Positions 38,983-47,126 of a stretch of 47,653 bases of DNA are shown piece after piece. The notes under the pieces were generated by a model that had not been told where the DNA came from, searched no databases, and was given only the letters and a program-made list of their open reading frames with translations. Both the position numbers and the translations under genes were made by a program. How positions within the stretch are numbered: position 1 is the first letter of the stretch; each line of letters starts with the position of its first letter. This stretch comes from Ferrimonas aestuarii (GTDB lineage Bacteria; Pseudomonadota; Gammaproteobacteria; Enterobacterales; Shewanellaceae), in the NCBI RefSeq assembly GCF_005116665.1, contig NZ_SWCJ01000027.1, positions 1-47,653 of the forward strand. The letters are read 5' to 3'.

Positions 38983-39486
38983 TTAGGCAGCTTGCTCTTC
39001 TTTTTGGGCGCGCAGAGCAGCCAGAGTACGTACCAGCTTGCCAGCAGATGCTTCCTTCATGGTCATCATCAGCTGTGCAATTGCTTCGTCGTAAGTTGGC
39101 AGCTTGGCCAAACGGTCAATTTGATCCGCAGGGATCAGTTCGCCTTCGTAAGCTAGTGCTTTAACTTCGAACGCTTCTTCTTGCTTAGCAAAGTCTTTGA
39201 ACAGACGAGCCGCAGCACCTGGGTGCTCATTAGAGAAAGCGATCAGAGTTGGACCACTGAATGCGTCGGTCAGGCACTCGTAAGCAGTACCTTCAACAGC
39301 ACGCTTAGCTAGGGTGTTACGCACAACGCGCATAGTTACACCAGCTTCACGAGCTTCTTTACGCAGAGCAGTCATGCTGCCTACAGTAACGCCGCGAGAA
39401 TCGGCAACTACAGCAGACAGAGCACCTTTGGCAGCTTCGTTGACCTCAGCGACAATTGCTTTCTTGTCTTCGAGTCCTAATGCCAT
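38983..39486 (-). CDS. rplJ: 50S ribosomal protein L10
   Basis: A 167-residue protein: MALGLEDKKAIVAEVNEAAK, SRGVTVGSMTALRKEAREAG, with a C-terminal helix that carries L7/L12 dimers. It anchors the ribosomal stalk. In E. coli the L10-L12 complex binds the rplJ leader and represses translation. A structured leader of about 200 nt lies just upstream (39487-39690). Confidence 0.98.
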   Translation of the reverse strand: MALGLEDKKAIVAEVNEAAKGALSAVVADSRGVTVGSMTALRKEAREAGVTMRVVRNTLAKRAVEGTAYECLTDAFSGPTLIAFSNEHPGAAARLFKDFAKQEEAFEVKALAYEGELIPADQIDRLAKLPTYDEAIAQLMMTMKEASAGKLVRTLAALRAQKEEQAA

Positions 39487-39690
39487 TGGCTTTTACTCCT
39501 GGATTCCACCTAGGTTTTAACACCTAGAAATTAACAACCCCATTACTGGGGAGCGATAACGGTGGGTAAGGTTCCAGAAGATTAAAAATCTTCTCAGGTC
39601 CTAATTACACCGTCTACGTAGGGGATTAAGCCTTGCGGCACCTACGGTCTCGGACGAAAGCTGGTAAACCAGCTTCGACCTTTAAGGCGG
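39487..39690 (-). promoter_or_regulatory. rplJL leader (L10 feedback type)
   Basis: The roughly 200-nt leader between the rplJ promoter and the rplJ start is rich in stems on the minus strand: GAAGCTGG/CCAGCTTTC near the 5' end, GAAGATT/AATCTTC, CCCCA/TGGGG, and CTAGGT/ACCTAG next to the rplJ ribosome binding site (CCAGGAG). A long structured leader at this place is where L10(L12)4 represses translation in gammaproteobacteria. The exact L10 motif was not checked against a model. Confidence 0.62.
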
Positions 39691-39693
39691 CGA

Positions 39694-39722
39694 ATTATAC
39701 AGATAACCCGCCACCCTGTAAA
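39694..39722 (-). promoter_or_regulatory. rplJ promoter
   Basis: On the minus strand TTTACA (39722-39717) and a perfect TATAAT (39699-39694) are separated by 17 bp. The -35 begins 2 nt after the rplA stop codon. It would drive rplJL-rpoBC, matching the known L10 promoter position in E. coli. Confidence 0.85.
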
Positions 39723-39723
39723 C

Positions 39724-40428
39724 TTAAGCGGTCTGAGTTTCCAGAGTCGCTTGGTCTACGGCAACGCCGGCACCCATAGTGGTAGAGATAGCTACCTTCT
39801 GGATGTACTGACCTTTAGCAGAAGCAGGCTTAGCCTTCTTCAGAGCGATCAGCAGGCTTTCCAGGTTTTCTTTCAGCTGGTCAGCTTCGAAAGATACCTT
39901 ACCGATAGTGGTGTGGATGATGCCGTTCTTGTCGGTACGGTAGCGAACCTGACCTGCTTTAGCGTTCTTAACCGCTTCAGCAACGTTAGGAGTAACAGTA
40001 CCAGTCTTAGGGTTAGGCATCAGGCCACGTGGACCAAGGATCTGACCCAGTTGACCAACAACGCGCATTGCATCCGGAGAAGCAACAACTACGTCGAAGT
40101 TCATTTCGCCTTTCTTAACCTGAGCAGCTAGCTCATCCATGCCAACTAGGTCAGCACCGGCTTCTTTAGCCGCTTCGGCGTTAGCGCCTTGGGTGAACAC
40201 AGCAACACGTACTTCACGACCAGTACCGTGTGGCAGTACAGTTGCACCGCGAACGTTTTGGTCAGATTTACGTGGGTCTACGCCCAGGTTTACAGCAACG
40301 TCAACGCTCTCAACGAACTTGGCAGTAGCCAGTTCTTTCAGAAGAGCAACGGCTTCGTTGATTTCGTACTCACGAGTCGCGTCAACTTTTTCGCGGATTA
40401 CGCGCATGCGCTTAGACAGTTTAGCCAT
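39724..40428 (-). CDS. rplA: 50S ribosomal protein L1
   Basis: A 234-residue protein, the E. coli length. It has MAKLSKRMRVIREKVDATRE, the L1 signature GPRGLMPNPKTGTVT, and KNAKAGQVRYRTDKNGIIHT. It binds 23S rRNA at the mobile L1 stalk near the E site and, in E. coli, represses rplKA translation. The ATG at 40428 lies 4 nt after the rplK stop. An upstream in-frame codon at 40443 is inside rplK and not used. Confidence 0.99.
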   Translation of the reverse strand: MAKLSKRMRVIREKVDATREYEINEAVALLKELATAKFVESVDVAVNLGVDPRKSDQNVRGATVLPHGTGREVRVAVFTQGANAEAAKEAGADLVGMDELAAQVKKGEMNFDVVVASPDAMRVVGQLGQILGPRGLMPNPKTGTVTPNVAEAVKNAKAGQVRYRTDKNGIIHTTIGKVSFEADQLKENLESLLIALKKAKPASAKGQYIQKVAISTTMGAGVAVDQATLETQTA

Positions 40429-40432
40429 CGTC

Positions 40433-40861
40433 TTATCCCTCAACTACCAGGCCCATGGAACGAGCAGTACCAGCAATTGAACGCTTCATAGCTTCAATGT
40501 CGGCACCAGTCATGTCAGCAGCCTTAGTCTCGGCGATCTCTTGCAGCTGAGCGTCGGTAACTTTACCTACTTTCTCAGTGTTAGGACGGCCAGAACCAGA
40601 CTTAAGACCAGCAGCTTTCAGCAGCAGAACTGCAGCTGGTGGAGTCTTGGTTACGAAGGTGAAGGAACGATCTGCGTATACAGTGATAACAACAGGGATC
40701 GGCAGACCTTTTTCAACTTTCTCAGTACGAGCGTTGAATGCCTTACAGAATTCCATGATGTTTACACCGTGCTGACCCAGAGCTGGACCAACTGGTGGTG
40801 ACGGGTTAGCAGAACCAGCTGCTACTTGCAGCTTGATATAAGCTGTAACTTTCTTAGCCAT
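40433..40861 (-). CDS. rplK: 50S ribosomal protein L11
   Basis: A 142-residue protein: MAKKVTAYIKLQVAAGSANP, SPPVGPALGQHGVNIMEFCK (thiostrepton and stringent-factor region) and the C-terminal KRSIAGTARSMGLVVEG. It forms the GTPase-associated centre and is needed for RelA activation. It is the first gene of rplKA, preceded by an unusual nested promoter/terminator (40916-40955). Confidence 0.99.
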   Translation of the reverse strand: MAKKVTAYIKLQVAAGSANPSPPVGPALGQHGVNIMEFCKAFNARTEKVEKGLPIPVVITVYADRSFTFVTKTPPAAVLLLKAAGLKSGSGRPNTEKVGKVTDAQLQEIAETKAADMTGADIEAMKRSIAGTARSMGLVVEG

Positions 40862-40910
40862 TATTAATACCTCATTTGGGTTCGAGCGTCAGGGCTACTG
40901 ACTCCCCGTG

Positions 40911-40955
40911 AAAAAGGGGCAGCGGATTATATACAAATCTTCTGCCCCTCAACAA
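40911..40955 (-). promoter_or_regulatory. nusG terminator with the rplK promoter in its loop
   Basis: GGGGCAG (40916-40922) and CTGCCCC (40942-40948) form a stem that on the minus strand is followed by TTTTTC, an intrinsic terminator after nusG. The 19-nt loop holds a perfect TATAAT (40931-40926). Possible -35 elements are TTGTTG (40955-40950, 18-bp spacing) or TTGAGG (40952-40947, 15-bp). The start would be near 40919, inside the downstream arm, so rplK transcripts lack the upstream arm and cannot form the terminator. Confidence 0.65.
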
Positions 40956-40977
40956 ATGTTTTTTGCTGATTTTATAC

Positions 40978-41523
40978 TCAGGACTTCTCAACCTGAGAAA
41001 ACTCCAGTTCAACCGGAGTAGAACGACCAAAGATCAGAACCGACACTTTCACGCGGCTCTTCTCGTAGTCCACCTCTTCAACGGTACCGTTGAAGTCAGC
41101 AAATGGACCGTCGTTAACGCGAACCACTTCACCCGGCTCAAACAGAGTACGTGGGCGCGGAGACTCAGTAGACTCCTGTAGACGGTTCAAGATAGCGTTA
41201 GCCTCTTTCTCGGTAATCGGTGCAGGACGATCAGAAGTACCGCCAATAAAGCCCATTACGCGAGGGGTGTTACGTACCAGGTGCCACGATGCATCGTTCA
41301 TCACCATCTGTACCAACACGTAGCCAGGGAAGAACTTGCGCTCACTCTTACGGCGTTGACCAGCACGCATTTCAACCACTTCTTCGGTAGGCACCAAAAC
41401 CTCACCGAACAGGTCTTCCATACTGTGCATCTTAATGTGCTCTTTCAGCGTCTTGGCCACACGACCTTCGAAGCCAGAGAAAGCTTGCACAACATACCAG
41501 CGCATGTTTTGTTCTTCAGACAT
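40978..41523 (-). CDS. nusG: Transcription termination/antitermination factor NusG
   Basis: A 181-residue protein. The NGN domain (MRWYVVQAFSGFEGRVAKTL... about 8-120) binds the polymerase clamp, and the KOW domain (FEPGEVVRVNDGPFADFNGT, about 127-181) contacts Rho or S10. It raises elongation rate, aids Rho termination and couples transcription to translation. The length equals that of E. coli. It follows secE by 3 nt, the usual secE-nusG pair. Confidence 0.99.
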   Translation of the reverse strand: MSEEQNMRWYVVQAFSGFEGRVAKTLKEHIKMHSMEDLFGEVLVPTEEVVEMRAGQRRKSERKFFPGYVLVQMVMNDASWHLVRNTPRVMGFIGGTSDRPAPITEKEANAILNRLQESTESPRPRTLFEPGEVVRVNDGPFADFNGTVEEVDYEKSRVKVSVLIFGRSTPVELEFSQVEKS

Positions 41524-41526
41524 GAA

Positions 41527-41898
41527 TTAAACCCCAGTGATAAAGCTGACCAGACGAACCAAGACTGCGTCCAGACCCCATAGGAACAACGCCAAGATTG
41601 CAGTTACAACGAACACAATCAGCGTAGTCTGCATGGTTTCTTGGCGAGTTGGCCATACAACCTTGCGTACTTCGAGGCGAGACTCTTGAGCAAATTCCCA
41701 AGCGTTCTTACCTTTAACTGTTGTTGCAGCAATACCCAGTGCAGCAGCAATAGCCACTACCACACCAATGGCACGAACAAGAACAGACACAGTATCAAAA
41801 TAGTAGTTACCTACCACGGCAGCCAGTAAAACCAGCACAACCACACCCCATTTCAGGGAGTCCATAGCGCCGCCTTGATTTTCAATATTGGTACTCAT
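41527..41898 (-). CDS. secE: Protein translocase subunit SecE
   Basis: A 123-residue membrane protein of the three-helix enteric type. Two N-terminal hydrophobic helices (about 14-30 and 36-58) and the essential amphipathic/third-helix region EVRKVVWPTRQETMQTT precede the final transmembrane helix. It clamps SecY (14661-15983). The ATG at 41898 follows AGGA at eight bases. An in-frame extension to 41961 lacks family similarity. Confidence 0.97.
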   Translation of the reverse strand: MSTNIENQGGAMDSLKWGVVVLVLLAAVVGNYYFDTVSVLVRAIGVVVAIAAALGIAATTVKGKNAWEFAQESRLEVRKVVWPTRQETMQTTLIVFVVTAILALFLWGLDAVLVRLVSFITGV

Positions 41899-42021
41899 TA
41901 CAACAATCCTGTTAGCCAAGCCACTCTGCGTAGCCTGTTGTTGCGATGACAGCTGTGCCAAAGGCCGACCAGCGGGTGAGCTACCGCACCCAAGCTACCA
42001 CCGTTAAAAAAGCAGCCCTAG

Positions 42022-42050
42022 ATTCTATTCTTTATGAATACTGCTTACAA
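42022..42050 (-). promoter_or_regulatory. secE-nusG promoter
   Basis: On the minus strand TTGTAA (42050-42045) and TAGAAT (42027-42022) are separated by 17 bp. It lies just after the tufB terminator and about 115 nt before the secE start, so secE-nusG need not depend on tufB read-through. Confidence 0.65.
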
Positions 42051-42071
42051 GCCGCACAGCCACACAAATAC

Positions 42072-42100
42072 AAAAAGGGCGCCACTAGGCGCCCCTTTTT
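42072..42100 (-). terminator. tufB terminator
   Basis: GGGCGCC/GGCGCCC (42077-42083 and 42088-42094) is a perfect stem with loop ACTA, flanked by AAAAA and TTTTT. On the minus strand it ends in TTTTTG. It lies 15 nt after the tufB stop, and the sequence between (AGCAAGAGGTAGAAATTA) is identical to that after tufA. Confidence 0.92.
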
Positions 42101-42115
42101 AGCAAGAGGTAGAAA

Positions 42116-43300
42116 TTATTCTACGATCTTAGCTACAACACCAGCACCTACGGTACGGCCACCTTCACGGATTGCGAAGCGCAGACCTTCGTCCATAGCG
42201 ATTGGAGCAATCAGAGTTACTACCATCTTGATGTTGTCACCAGGCATTACCATCTCTACGCCTTCTGGCAGCTCGATGGTACCGGTTACGTCAGTTGTAC
42301 GGAAGTAGAACTGTGGACGGTAGCCTTTGAAGAATGGAGTGTGACGACCGCCTTCATCTTTAGACAGTACGTATACTTCAGACTCAAACTTGGTGTGTGG
42401 AGTGATTGAACCAGGCTTAGCCAGTACTTGACCACGCTGTACTTCATCACGCTTAGTACCACGCAGAAGAACACCACAGTTCTCACCTGCACGACCTTCG
42501 TCAAGCAGCTTACGGAACATTTCAACACCGGTACAAGTAGTCTTGGCAGTCTCTTGGATACCAACGATTTCTACTTCTTCACCTACTTTGATGATACCGC
42601 GCTCTACACGACCGGTAACTACGGTACCACGACCGGAGATTGAGAATACGTCTTCGATTGGCAGAATGAAGTCACCGTCGATTGCACGCTCTGGCTCTGG
42701 GATGTAAGAATCCAGTGCTTCAGCTAGCTCAACAATCTTCTTCTCCCACTCTTCTTCACCTTCCAGTGCTTTCAGAGCTGAACCCTGAATTACTGGCAGG
42801 TCATCACCTGGGAATTCGTACTCAGACAGAAGTTCACGAACTTCCATTTCTACCAGCTCTAGCAGCTCTTCGTCATCTACCATGTCACACTTGTTCATGA
42901 ATACGATGATGAAAGGTACACCTACCTGACGAGACAGCAGGATGTGCTCACGAGTCTGTGGCATTGGGCCATCAGTCGCAGCTACTACCAGAATCGCGCC
43001 GTCCATCTGAGCAGCACCGGTGATCATGTTTTTAACGTAATCAGCGTGTCCTGGGCAGTCTACGTGGGCGTAGTGACGGGTAGGAGTATCGTACTCTACG
43101 TGAGAGGTAGAGATGGTGATACCACGCTCACGCTCTTCTGGAGCGTTATCGATAGAAGCGAAGTCTTTTGCTTCACCACCGTATACTTTTGCAAGTACGT
43201 TGGTGATTGCAGCGGTCAGAGTGGTTTTACCGTGGTCAACGTGGCCAATGGTACCAACGTTTACGTGCGGTTTCGAACGTTCAAATTTTTCTTTAGACAT
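42116..43300 (-). CDS. tufB: Elongation factor Tu (copy B, ATG start)
   Basis: A 394-residue EF-Tu identical in protein sequence to tufA (25453-26637). By eye only about five silent differences separate the two genes. It starts with ATG rather than GTG. It lies at the end of a tRNA-tufB transcription unit as in E. coli. Its ribosome binding site (GAGG, seven bases before ATG) is inside the 3' arm of a large leader structure (43306-43393). Confidence 0.99.
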   Translation of the reverse strand: MSKEKFERSKPHVNVGTIGHVDHGKTTLTAAITNVLAKVYGGEAKDFASIDNAPEERERGITISTSHVEYDTPTRHYAHVDCPGHADYVKNMITGAAQMDGAILVVAATDGPMPQTREHILLSRQVGVPFIIVFMNKCDMVDDEELLELVEMEVRELLSEYEFPGDDLPVIQGSALKALEGEEEWEKKIVELAEALDSYIPEPERAIDGDFILPIEDVFSISGRGTVVTGRVERGIIKVGEEVEIVGIQETAKTTCTGVEMFRKLLDEGRAGENCGVLLRGTKRDEVQRGQVLAKPGSITPHTKFESEVYVLSKDEGGRHTPFFKGYRPQFYFRTTDVTGTIELPEGVEMVMPGDNIKMVVTLIAPIAMDEGLRFAIREGGRTVGAGVVAKIVE

Positions 43301-43305
43301 GATTT

Positions 43306-43393
43306 TGCCTCAATCCAAACTAAGGTGGTGGTTTTCCACGTTTGACGGTAGTAATACTCGCTAGGAGTATGAGTATAAACAAGGATTGAGGCA
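43306..43393 (-). promoter_or_regulatory. tufB leader: three-way junction covering the ribosome binding site
   Basis: TGCCTCAATCC (43306-43316) and GGATTGAGGCA (43383-43393) are perfect 11-bp inverted copies 66 nt apart. In the minus-strand RNA the 3' arm contains the GAGG that precedes the tufB ATG. Inside are two more hairpins, GTGG/CCAC with a TTTT loop (43328-43339) and ATACTC/GAGTAT with loop GCTAG (43354-43370). A second GAGTAT copy follows immediately (43371-43376), allowing an alternative pairing. The closed form should hide the ribosome binding site. The ligand or regulator is unknown. Confidence 0.65.
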
Positions 43394-43412
43394 GCGTGAA
43401 GAGAGGAAGAAA

Positions 43413-43488
43413 TGGTGCTAATACCCAGATTCGAACTGGGGACCTCACCCTTACCAAGGGTGCGCTCTACCAACTGAGCTATATCAGC
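43413..43488 (-). tRNA. thrT: tRNA-Thr (anticodon GGT)
   Basis: A 76-nt tRNA with encoded CCA. The acceptor arms are GCTGATA/TATTAGC (with one G-U pair), the D-arm AGCTCAGTTGGTAGAGC, the anticodon stem ACCCT/GGGT around loop TTGGTAA, and the T-arm GTTCGAATC. The anticodon GGT reads ACC and ACU. The position next to tufB matches E. coli thrT. Confidence 0.97.
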
Positions 43489-43499
43489 ACTAAATTTCT

Positions 43500-43574
<75 letters not shown>

Positions 43575-43609
43575 TAAAACTATCTTAGGCTACCTCGAAC
43601 CGAGAATAA

Positions 43610-43694
<85 letters not shown>

Positions 43695-43712
43695 ACAGCT
43701 ACAAAACAAAAA

Positions 43713-43788
<76 letters not shown>

Positions 43789-43807
43789 ATTGCTTTGTGC
43801 GGAGCGC

Positions 43808-43836
43808 ATAATAGGAAATTGCCCGAGGCAACGCAA
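43808..43836 (-). promoter_or_regulatory. tRNA-tufB operon promoter
   Basis: On the minus strand TTGCGT (43836-43831) and TATTAT (43813-43808) are separated by 17 bp, followed by GCGCTCCGC. This GC-rich discriminator closely matches that of the distal rrn promoter (GCGCTCCTC after TATAAT at 516-521). Both should therefore be under stringent (ppGpp/DksA) and growth-rate control. Confidence 0.8.
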
Positions 43837-43987
43837 GCCTCTTTCAAAAAAAATCTGTCAATTTCGTTTATTTGAGCAAGTTTCACGCACCCTGACGCGT
43901 CATCGAACAAAATCTAAGGGAAACAAGCGGGTGCTGTACCTTTCTGTGTCGATAGTGTAGTTTTGCGATCCTACCCAAGGAGTCAGT

Positions 43988-44935
43988 ATGCAAGACAACA
44001 TCGCCGGTCAAAGTAGCGCCTATCTCGAATTTGGCCGAGATCACTGGTCCGCCCTAAGAGACGCAGTTCCACTTCCCTTAAGCCAAGGGGAGTTAAATAA
44101 GCTCAAAGGGATCAATGAAAATATCTCCTTGGAAGAGGTAGAGGCGATCTATCTACCGTTATCCCGTCTTCTCAATCTGTATGTAAAAACCAATCAACGC
44201 CGCGGCCGAGTCGTCGAAGACTTTCTTGGCCAACGTCCTGAGAAAGGCCCCTACATCATCAGCGTAGCCGGTTCGGTAGCCGTGGGCAAAAGCACCACGT
44301 CTCGTATTCTGCAAGCCCTACTGCAGCGGTGGCCTGAACACCCAAGAGTGGAACTTATCACCACCGATGGCTTTCTTTACCCACTAGCTGAACTGAAACA
44401 AAAGCAGCTGCTACAAAAGAAGGGATTCCCACAAAGCTACGACGGCCAGATGTTGCTGGACTTCCTAAAAGCCGTTAAGGCCGGTCATAAAACCGTAGAA
44501 GCACCAGTGTACTCTCACCTGACTTACGATCGGCTGCCAGAGATGCAGAAAATCAACAAGCCGGACATCTTGATTCTAGAGGGGCTGAATGTGCTGCAGA
44601 CCGCGGTGGATTATCGCGAGCCGGGAAATCGTCTATTCGTATCTGACTTTGTGGATTTTTCACTATATGTGGATGCAGACACACCACTGCTGAAACATTG
44701 GTATATCGAACGGTTTGAGAGCTTCCGCAAAGGTTCGTTTACCGATCCAAACAGCTACTTCCATCATTACGCACAGCTGTCAGAAAGTGAAGCAAAGAAG
44801 ACGGCCACTAAAATTTGGGATGAAATTAACGGTCCGAATCTGGAAGAGAATATCCTTCCCACTCGAGAGCGGGCCAACCTGATTCTCTGCAAGGGTGAAA
44901 ACCATCTAGTAAGGCGAATTTGGCTACGCCAATAA
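43988..44935 (+). CDS. coaA: Pantothenate kinase (type I)
   Basis: A 315-residue cytoplasmic kinase (E. coli 316). The P-loop GSVAVGKS is at residues 95-102 with the catalytic/feedback Lys101 at the same number as in E. coli, the substrate segment is TTDGFLYP, and the C-terminal part is conserved. It catalyses the first and regulated step of coenzyme A synthesis. AAGGAG lies five bases before the ATG. It converges on birA with one base between the stop codons, and no terminator is visible between them. Confidence 0.98.
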   Translation: MQDNIAGQSSAYLEFGRDHWSALRDAVPLPLSQGELNKLKGINENISLEEVEAIYLPLSRLLNLYVKTNQRRGRVVEDFLGQRPEKGPYIISVAGSVAVGKSTTSRILQALLQRWPEHPRVELITTDGFLYPLAELKQKQLLQKKGFPQSYDGQMLLDFLKAVKAGHKTVEAPVYSHLTYDRLPEMQKINKPDILILEGLNVLQTAVDYREPGNRLFVSDFVDFSLYVDADTPLLKHWYIERFESFRKGSFTDPNSYFHHYAQLSESEAKKTATKIWDEINGPNLEENILPTRERANLILCKGENHLVRRIWLRQ

Positions 44936-44936
44936 T

Positions 44937-45881
44937 CTACGCCGGTCGCAAGCTGACTTCACCGCCATTATAGAGCTCAATGCCGACGTCGGTTTTGAGC
45001 TTAAGCGCCCCCGTCTCATCAATACCTTCGCATACACCGACCACCTGCTTATCCCCCATGGTTAACGCAACCTCTTTGCCACGATAACGATCGAATCGGT
45101 CCCAGCGCGACAAGAACGGCGTTAACCCTTGATGTTCAAACTGAGATAACGCCGCCTGAAGGACCTTAATCAATTCAGATGCTAAAGCATTACGGTTAAC
45201 CACGCCGCCCTGGCTATTTAGATTGATCCAAGGTTGGTCGATGTTCTGTTGCTCAGGCAATTGAACATTAATGCCAACGCCAATCACCATATCCGCAGCC
45301 TCGCCAAATTGACCACGCATCTCTATCAAGATGCCACCGAGTTTTCGACCACCAATAAGAAGATCGTTAGGCCACTTCAATGAAACCTGTTGATGGCCCA
45401 AATTGTCCAGCGCCTCAGCCAACGCAACTCCAACGGCCAAACTCATACCCGCGGTTTGGGCAATGCCGCTCCCTAACTGCCAGTACATCGACAGATAGAT
45501 GGCACTACCATAAGGAGATACCCATTGACGACCTCGACGCCCTCGTCCCTGAGTCTGATATTCGGCCAAGCAACAATCACCCGTAGCAAGCGTACCAATT
45601 TTGCTTAGGAGATATTCGTTCGTGGAATCAACGTCCTCTAAAACAAACAGAGTTCCACGTGGTATCGGACCAATCAGATCCTTATCAAGTAAGTCCATGG
45701 GAGCGGCCAATCGATACCCTTTGCCTTTGACGCTGTAAATATCCACACCCATCTCTTGAAGCTGCTTAATGTGGTTATTAATGGCTGTACGGCTCAATGC
45801 CAGCGCATCAGCTAGCTGAGAACCAGAGTGGAACTCACCATTGGCGAGCAAGGACAATAAATTTCGATTCAGATTGGTCAT
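44937..45881 (-). CDS. birA: Biotin--protein ligase and biotin operon repressor BirA
   Basis: A 314-residue bifunctional protein. The N-terminal winged helix (about 1-60: GSQLADALALSRTAINNHIK) is that of repressing BirA forms. It is followed by the ligase domain with the biotinyl-AMP loop GRGRRGRQWVSPYG and KWPNDLL, and a C-terminal SH3-like domain. It biotinylates the acetyl-CoA carboxylase carrier protein and should repress biotin genes. The ATG at 45881 overlaps the murB stop (TAATG). An in-frame extension to 45896 is not needed. Confidence 0.97.
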   Translation of the reverse strand: MTNLNRNLLSLLANGEFHSGSQLADALALSRTAINNHIKQLQEMGVDIYSVKGKGYRLAAPMDLLDKDLIGPIPRGTLFVLEDVDSTNEYLLSKIGTLATGDCCLAEYQTQGRGRRGRQWVSPYGSAIYLSMYWQLGSGIAQTAGMSLAVGVALAEALDNLGHQQVSLKWPNDLLIGGRKLGGILIEMRGQFGEAADMVIGVGINVQLPEQQNIDQPWINLNSQGGVVNRNALASELIKVLQAALSQFEHQGLTPFLSRWDRFDRYRGKEVALTMGDKQVVGVCEGIDETGALKLKTDVGIELYNGGEVSLRPA

Positions 45882-46924
45882 TACGACTTCCAGCAAAGGT
45901 TACCTTGGTTGTCCAAGAGGCGTACTTCAGGCTCAAGAGTAACACCAAAACGTTGTTTAACTTCCGCCACAATAAAGCCTGCCAGCTCAACTAACTCGCT
46001 CGCGGTACCTTCACCATGATTGACAAGCACTAACGCCTGATCGATGTGAACACCTACGCCATTAAAGCGCTTTCCTTTTAGGCCAGCCTTATCAATAAGC
46101 CACCCAGCCGCCAGTTTAGATTGCCCTTGAACCCCAGTAGGATAAACGGGTACCACTTCGAATTCCGCCTCTAACGCATCGACGACCGACTGCGGCACTA
46201 CGGGGTTTTTAAAGAAGCTACCTGCATTACCCAATACCGCAGGATCGGGTAATTTAGCATCCCGCTGCTTAATGACATGCTCCGCAACCTGCTCGGCATC
46301 TAGCTCACTCAATTGCGCCAATTCAGCCAATGCGCCATAACCAAGGTTAGGTCGCCACTGTTTGCTCAACTTAATGCCGACACCAACGATGACAACGCGC
46401 CCCTTAAGCTCGCCTTTAAAAATGGAATCACGATAAGCAAACTGACACGCATCCTGGGATAGCCTGCGAACCTCGCCAGTCGCGATACATAATGCATCCA
46501 CGTAGTCACATACCGTGCCAAACTCAACACCATAGGCACCGATGTTTTGCACCGGAGCTGCACCAACGGTACCTGGAATGAGTGCCAGATTTTCCAAACC
46601 AAAGATCTGCTGCTGCAACGACCACATCACCAAGTCATGCCAATTCTCACCTGAGCCAACATGAATCGTCCATGCCGAATCGGTTTCGGTCACTTGCTTA
46701 CCCATGATGCGATTTACGATCACCAGTCCCTCGAAAGACTCAGTGAATACCGTATTGCTGCCTCCACCCAATACCACCTTGGGCGTGGCGAGGTAATTTG
46801 GATGCGAATAAGCCAGTTTCAACTCTTCAATACTGTGTACTTCAACTAACGCTTTAGCACGGCAATCAAATCCAAAGCTGTGAAACGGCATTAAACTGCT
46901 ATTTTCGCGGATATCCAGAGACAC
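45881..46924 (-). CDS. murB: UDP-N-acetylenolpyruvoylglucosamine reductase MurB (GTG start)
   Basis: A 347-residue FAD enzyme of peptidoglycan precursor synthesis. It carries the FAD-binding GGGSNTVF and LENLALIPGTVGAAPVQNIG, GAYGVEF, the catalytic-serine motif NAGSFFKNPVV, and LEPEVRLL near the C-terminus with the catalytic glutamate. This is the type I (E. coli-like) form. The GTG at 46924, five bases after AGGAG, is preferred because the ATG-class start at 46957 lacks a ribosome binding site. It forms an operon with birA. Confidence 0.96.
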   Translation of the reverse strand: MSLDIRENSSLMPFHSFGFDCRAKALVEVHSIEELKLAYSHPNYLATPKVVLGGGSNTVFTESFEGLVIVNRIMGKQVTETDSAWTIHVGSGENWHDLVMWSLQQQIFGLENLALIPGTVGAAPVQNIGAYGVEFGTVCDYVDALCIATGEVRRLSQDACQFAYRDSIFKGELKGRVVIVGVGIKLSKQWRPNLGYGALAELAQLSELDAEQVAEHVIKQRDAKLPDPAVLGNAGSFFKNPVVPQSVVDALEAEFEVVPVYPTGVQGQSKLAAGWLIDKAGLKGKRFNGVGVHIDQALVLVNHGEGTASELVELAGFIVAEVKQRFGVTLEPEVRLLDNQGNLCWKS

Positions 46925-47088
46925 AAAGGCTCCTAGGGTAAGGGTGGAACAGATCAAGGACGCAGAGTGTATAGAACTCGATGCCAGAGATCGAGGAGGT
47001 GTGTGAAATTTGTGCGCCTGATGTAGAGAAAGACTAGTAACGATTGCGACGTTCGCGAAGGAAGCGCCTCAATGTCCAGATTCAACAT
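46925..47088. other. murB upstream region
   Basis: This is non-coding. A possible minus-strand -10 TATACA (about 46965-46970) could drive murB but has no good -35. CTCGAT/ATCGAG (46978-46983, 46991-46996) is a small inverted repeat just upstream of it. I see nothing else. Confidence 0.4.
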
Positions 47089-47122
47089 AAAAAAGCCCAT
47101 TGCGCTAACAGCGGACTTTTTC
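47089..47122 (-). terminator. decayed copy of the rrn terminator
   Basis: AAAAAAGCCCATTGCGCTAA followed by CAGCGGACTTTTT is a mismatched version of the functional terminator at 47315-47345 (GCCCGTTGC/GCAACGGGC). Several stem pairs are broken (GCCCATTGC against CAGCGGACT). It sits directly after the 5S relic in the same relative position, so the two decayed together. It may keep weak activity. Confidence 0.6.
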
Positions 47123-47126
47123 AATT

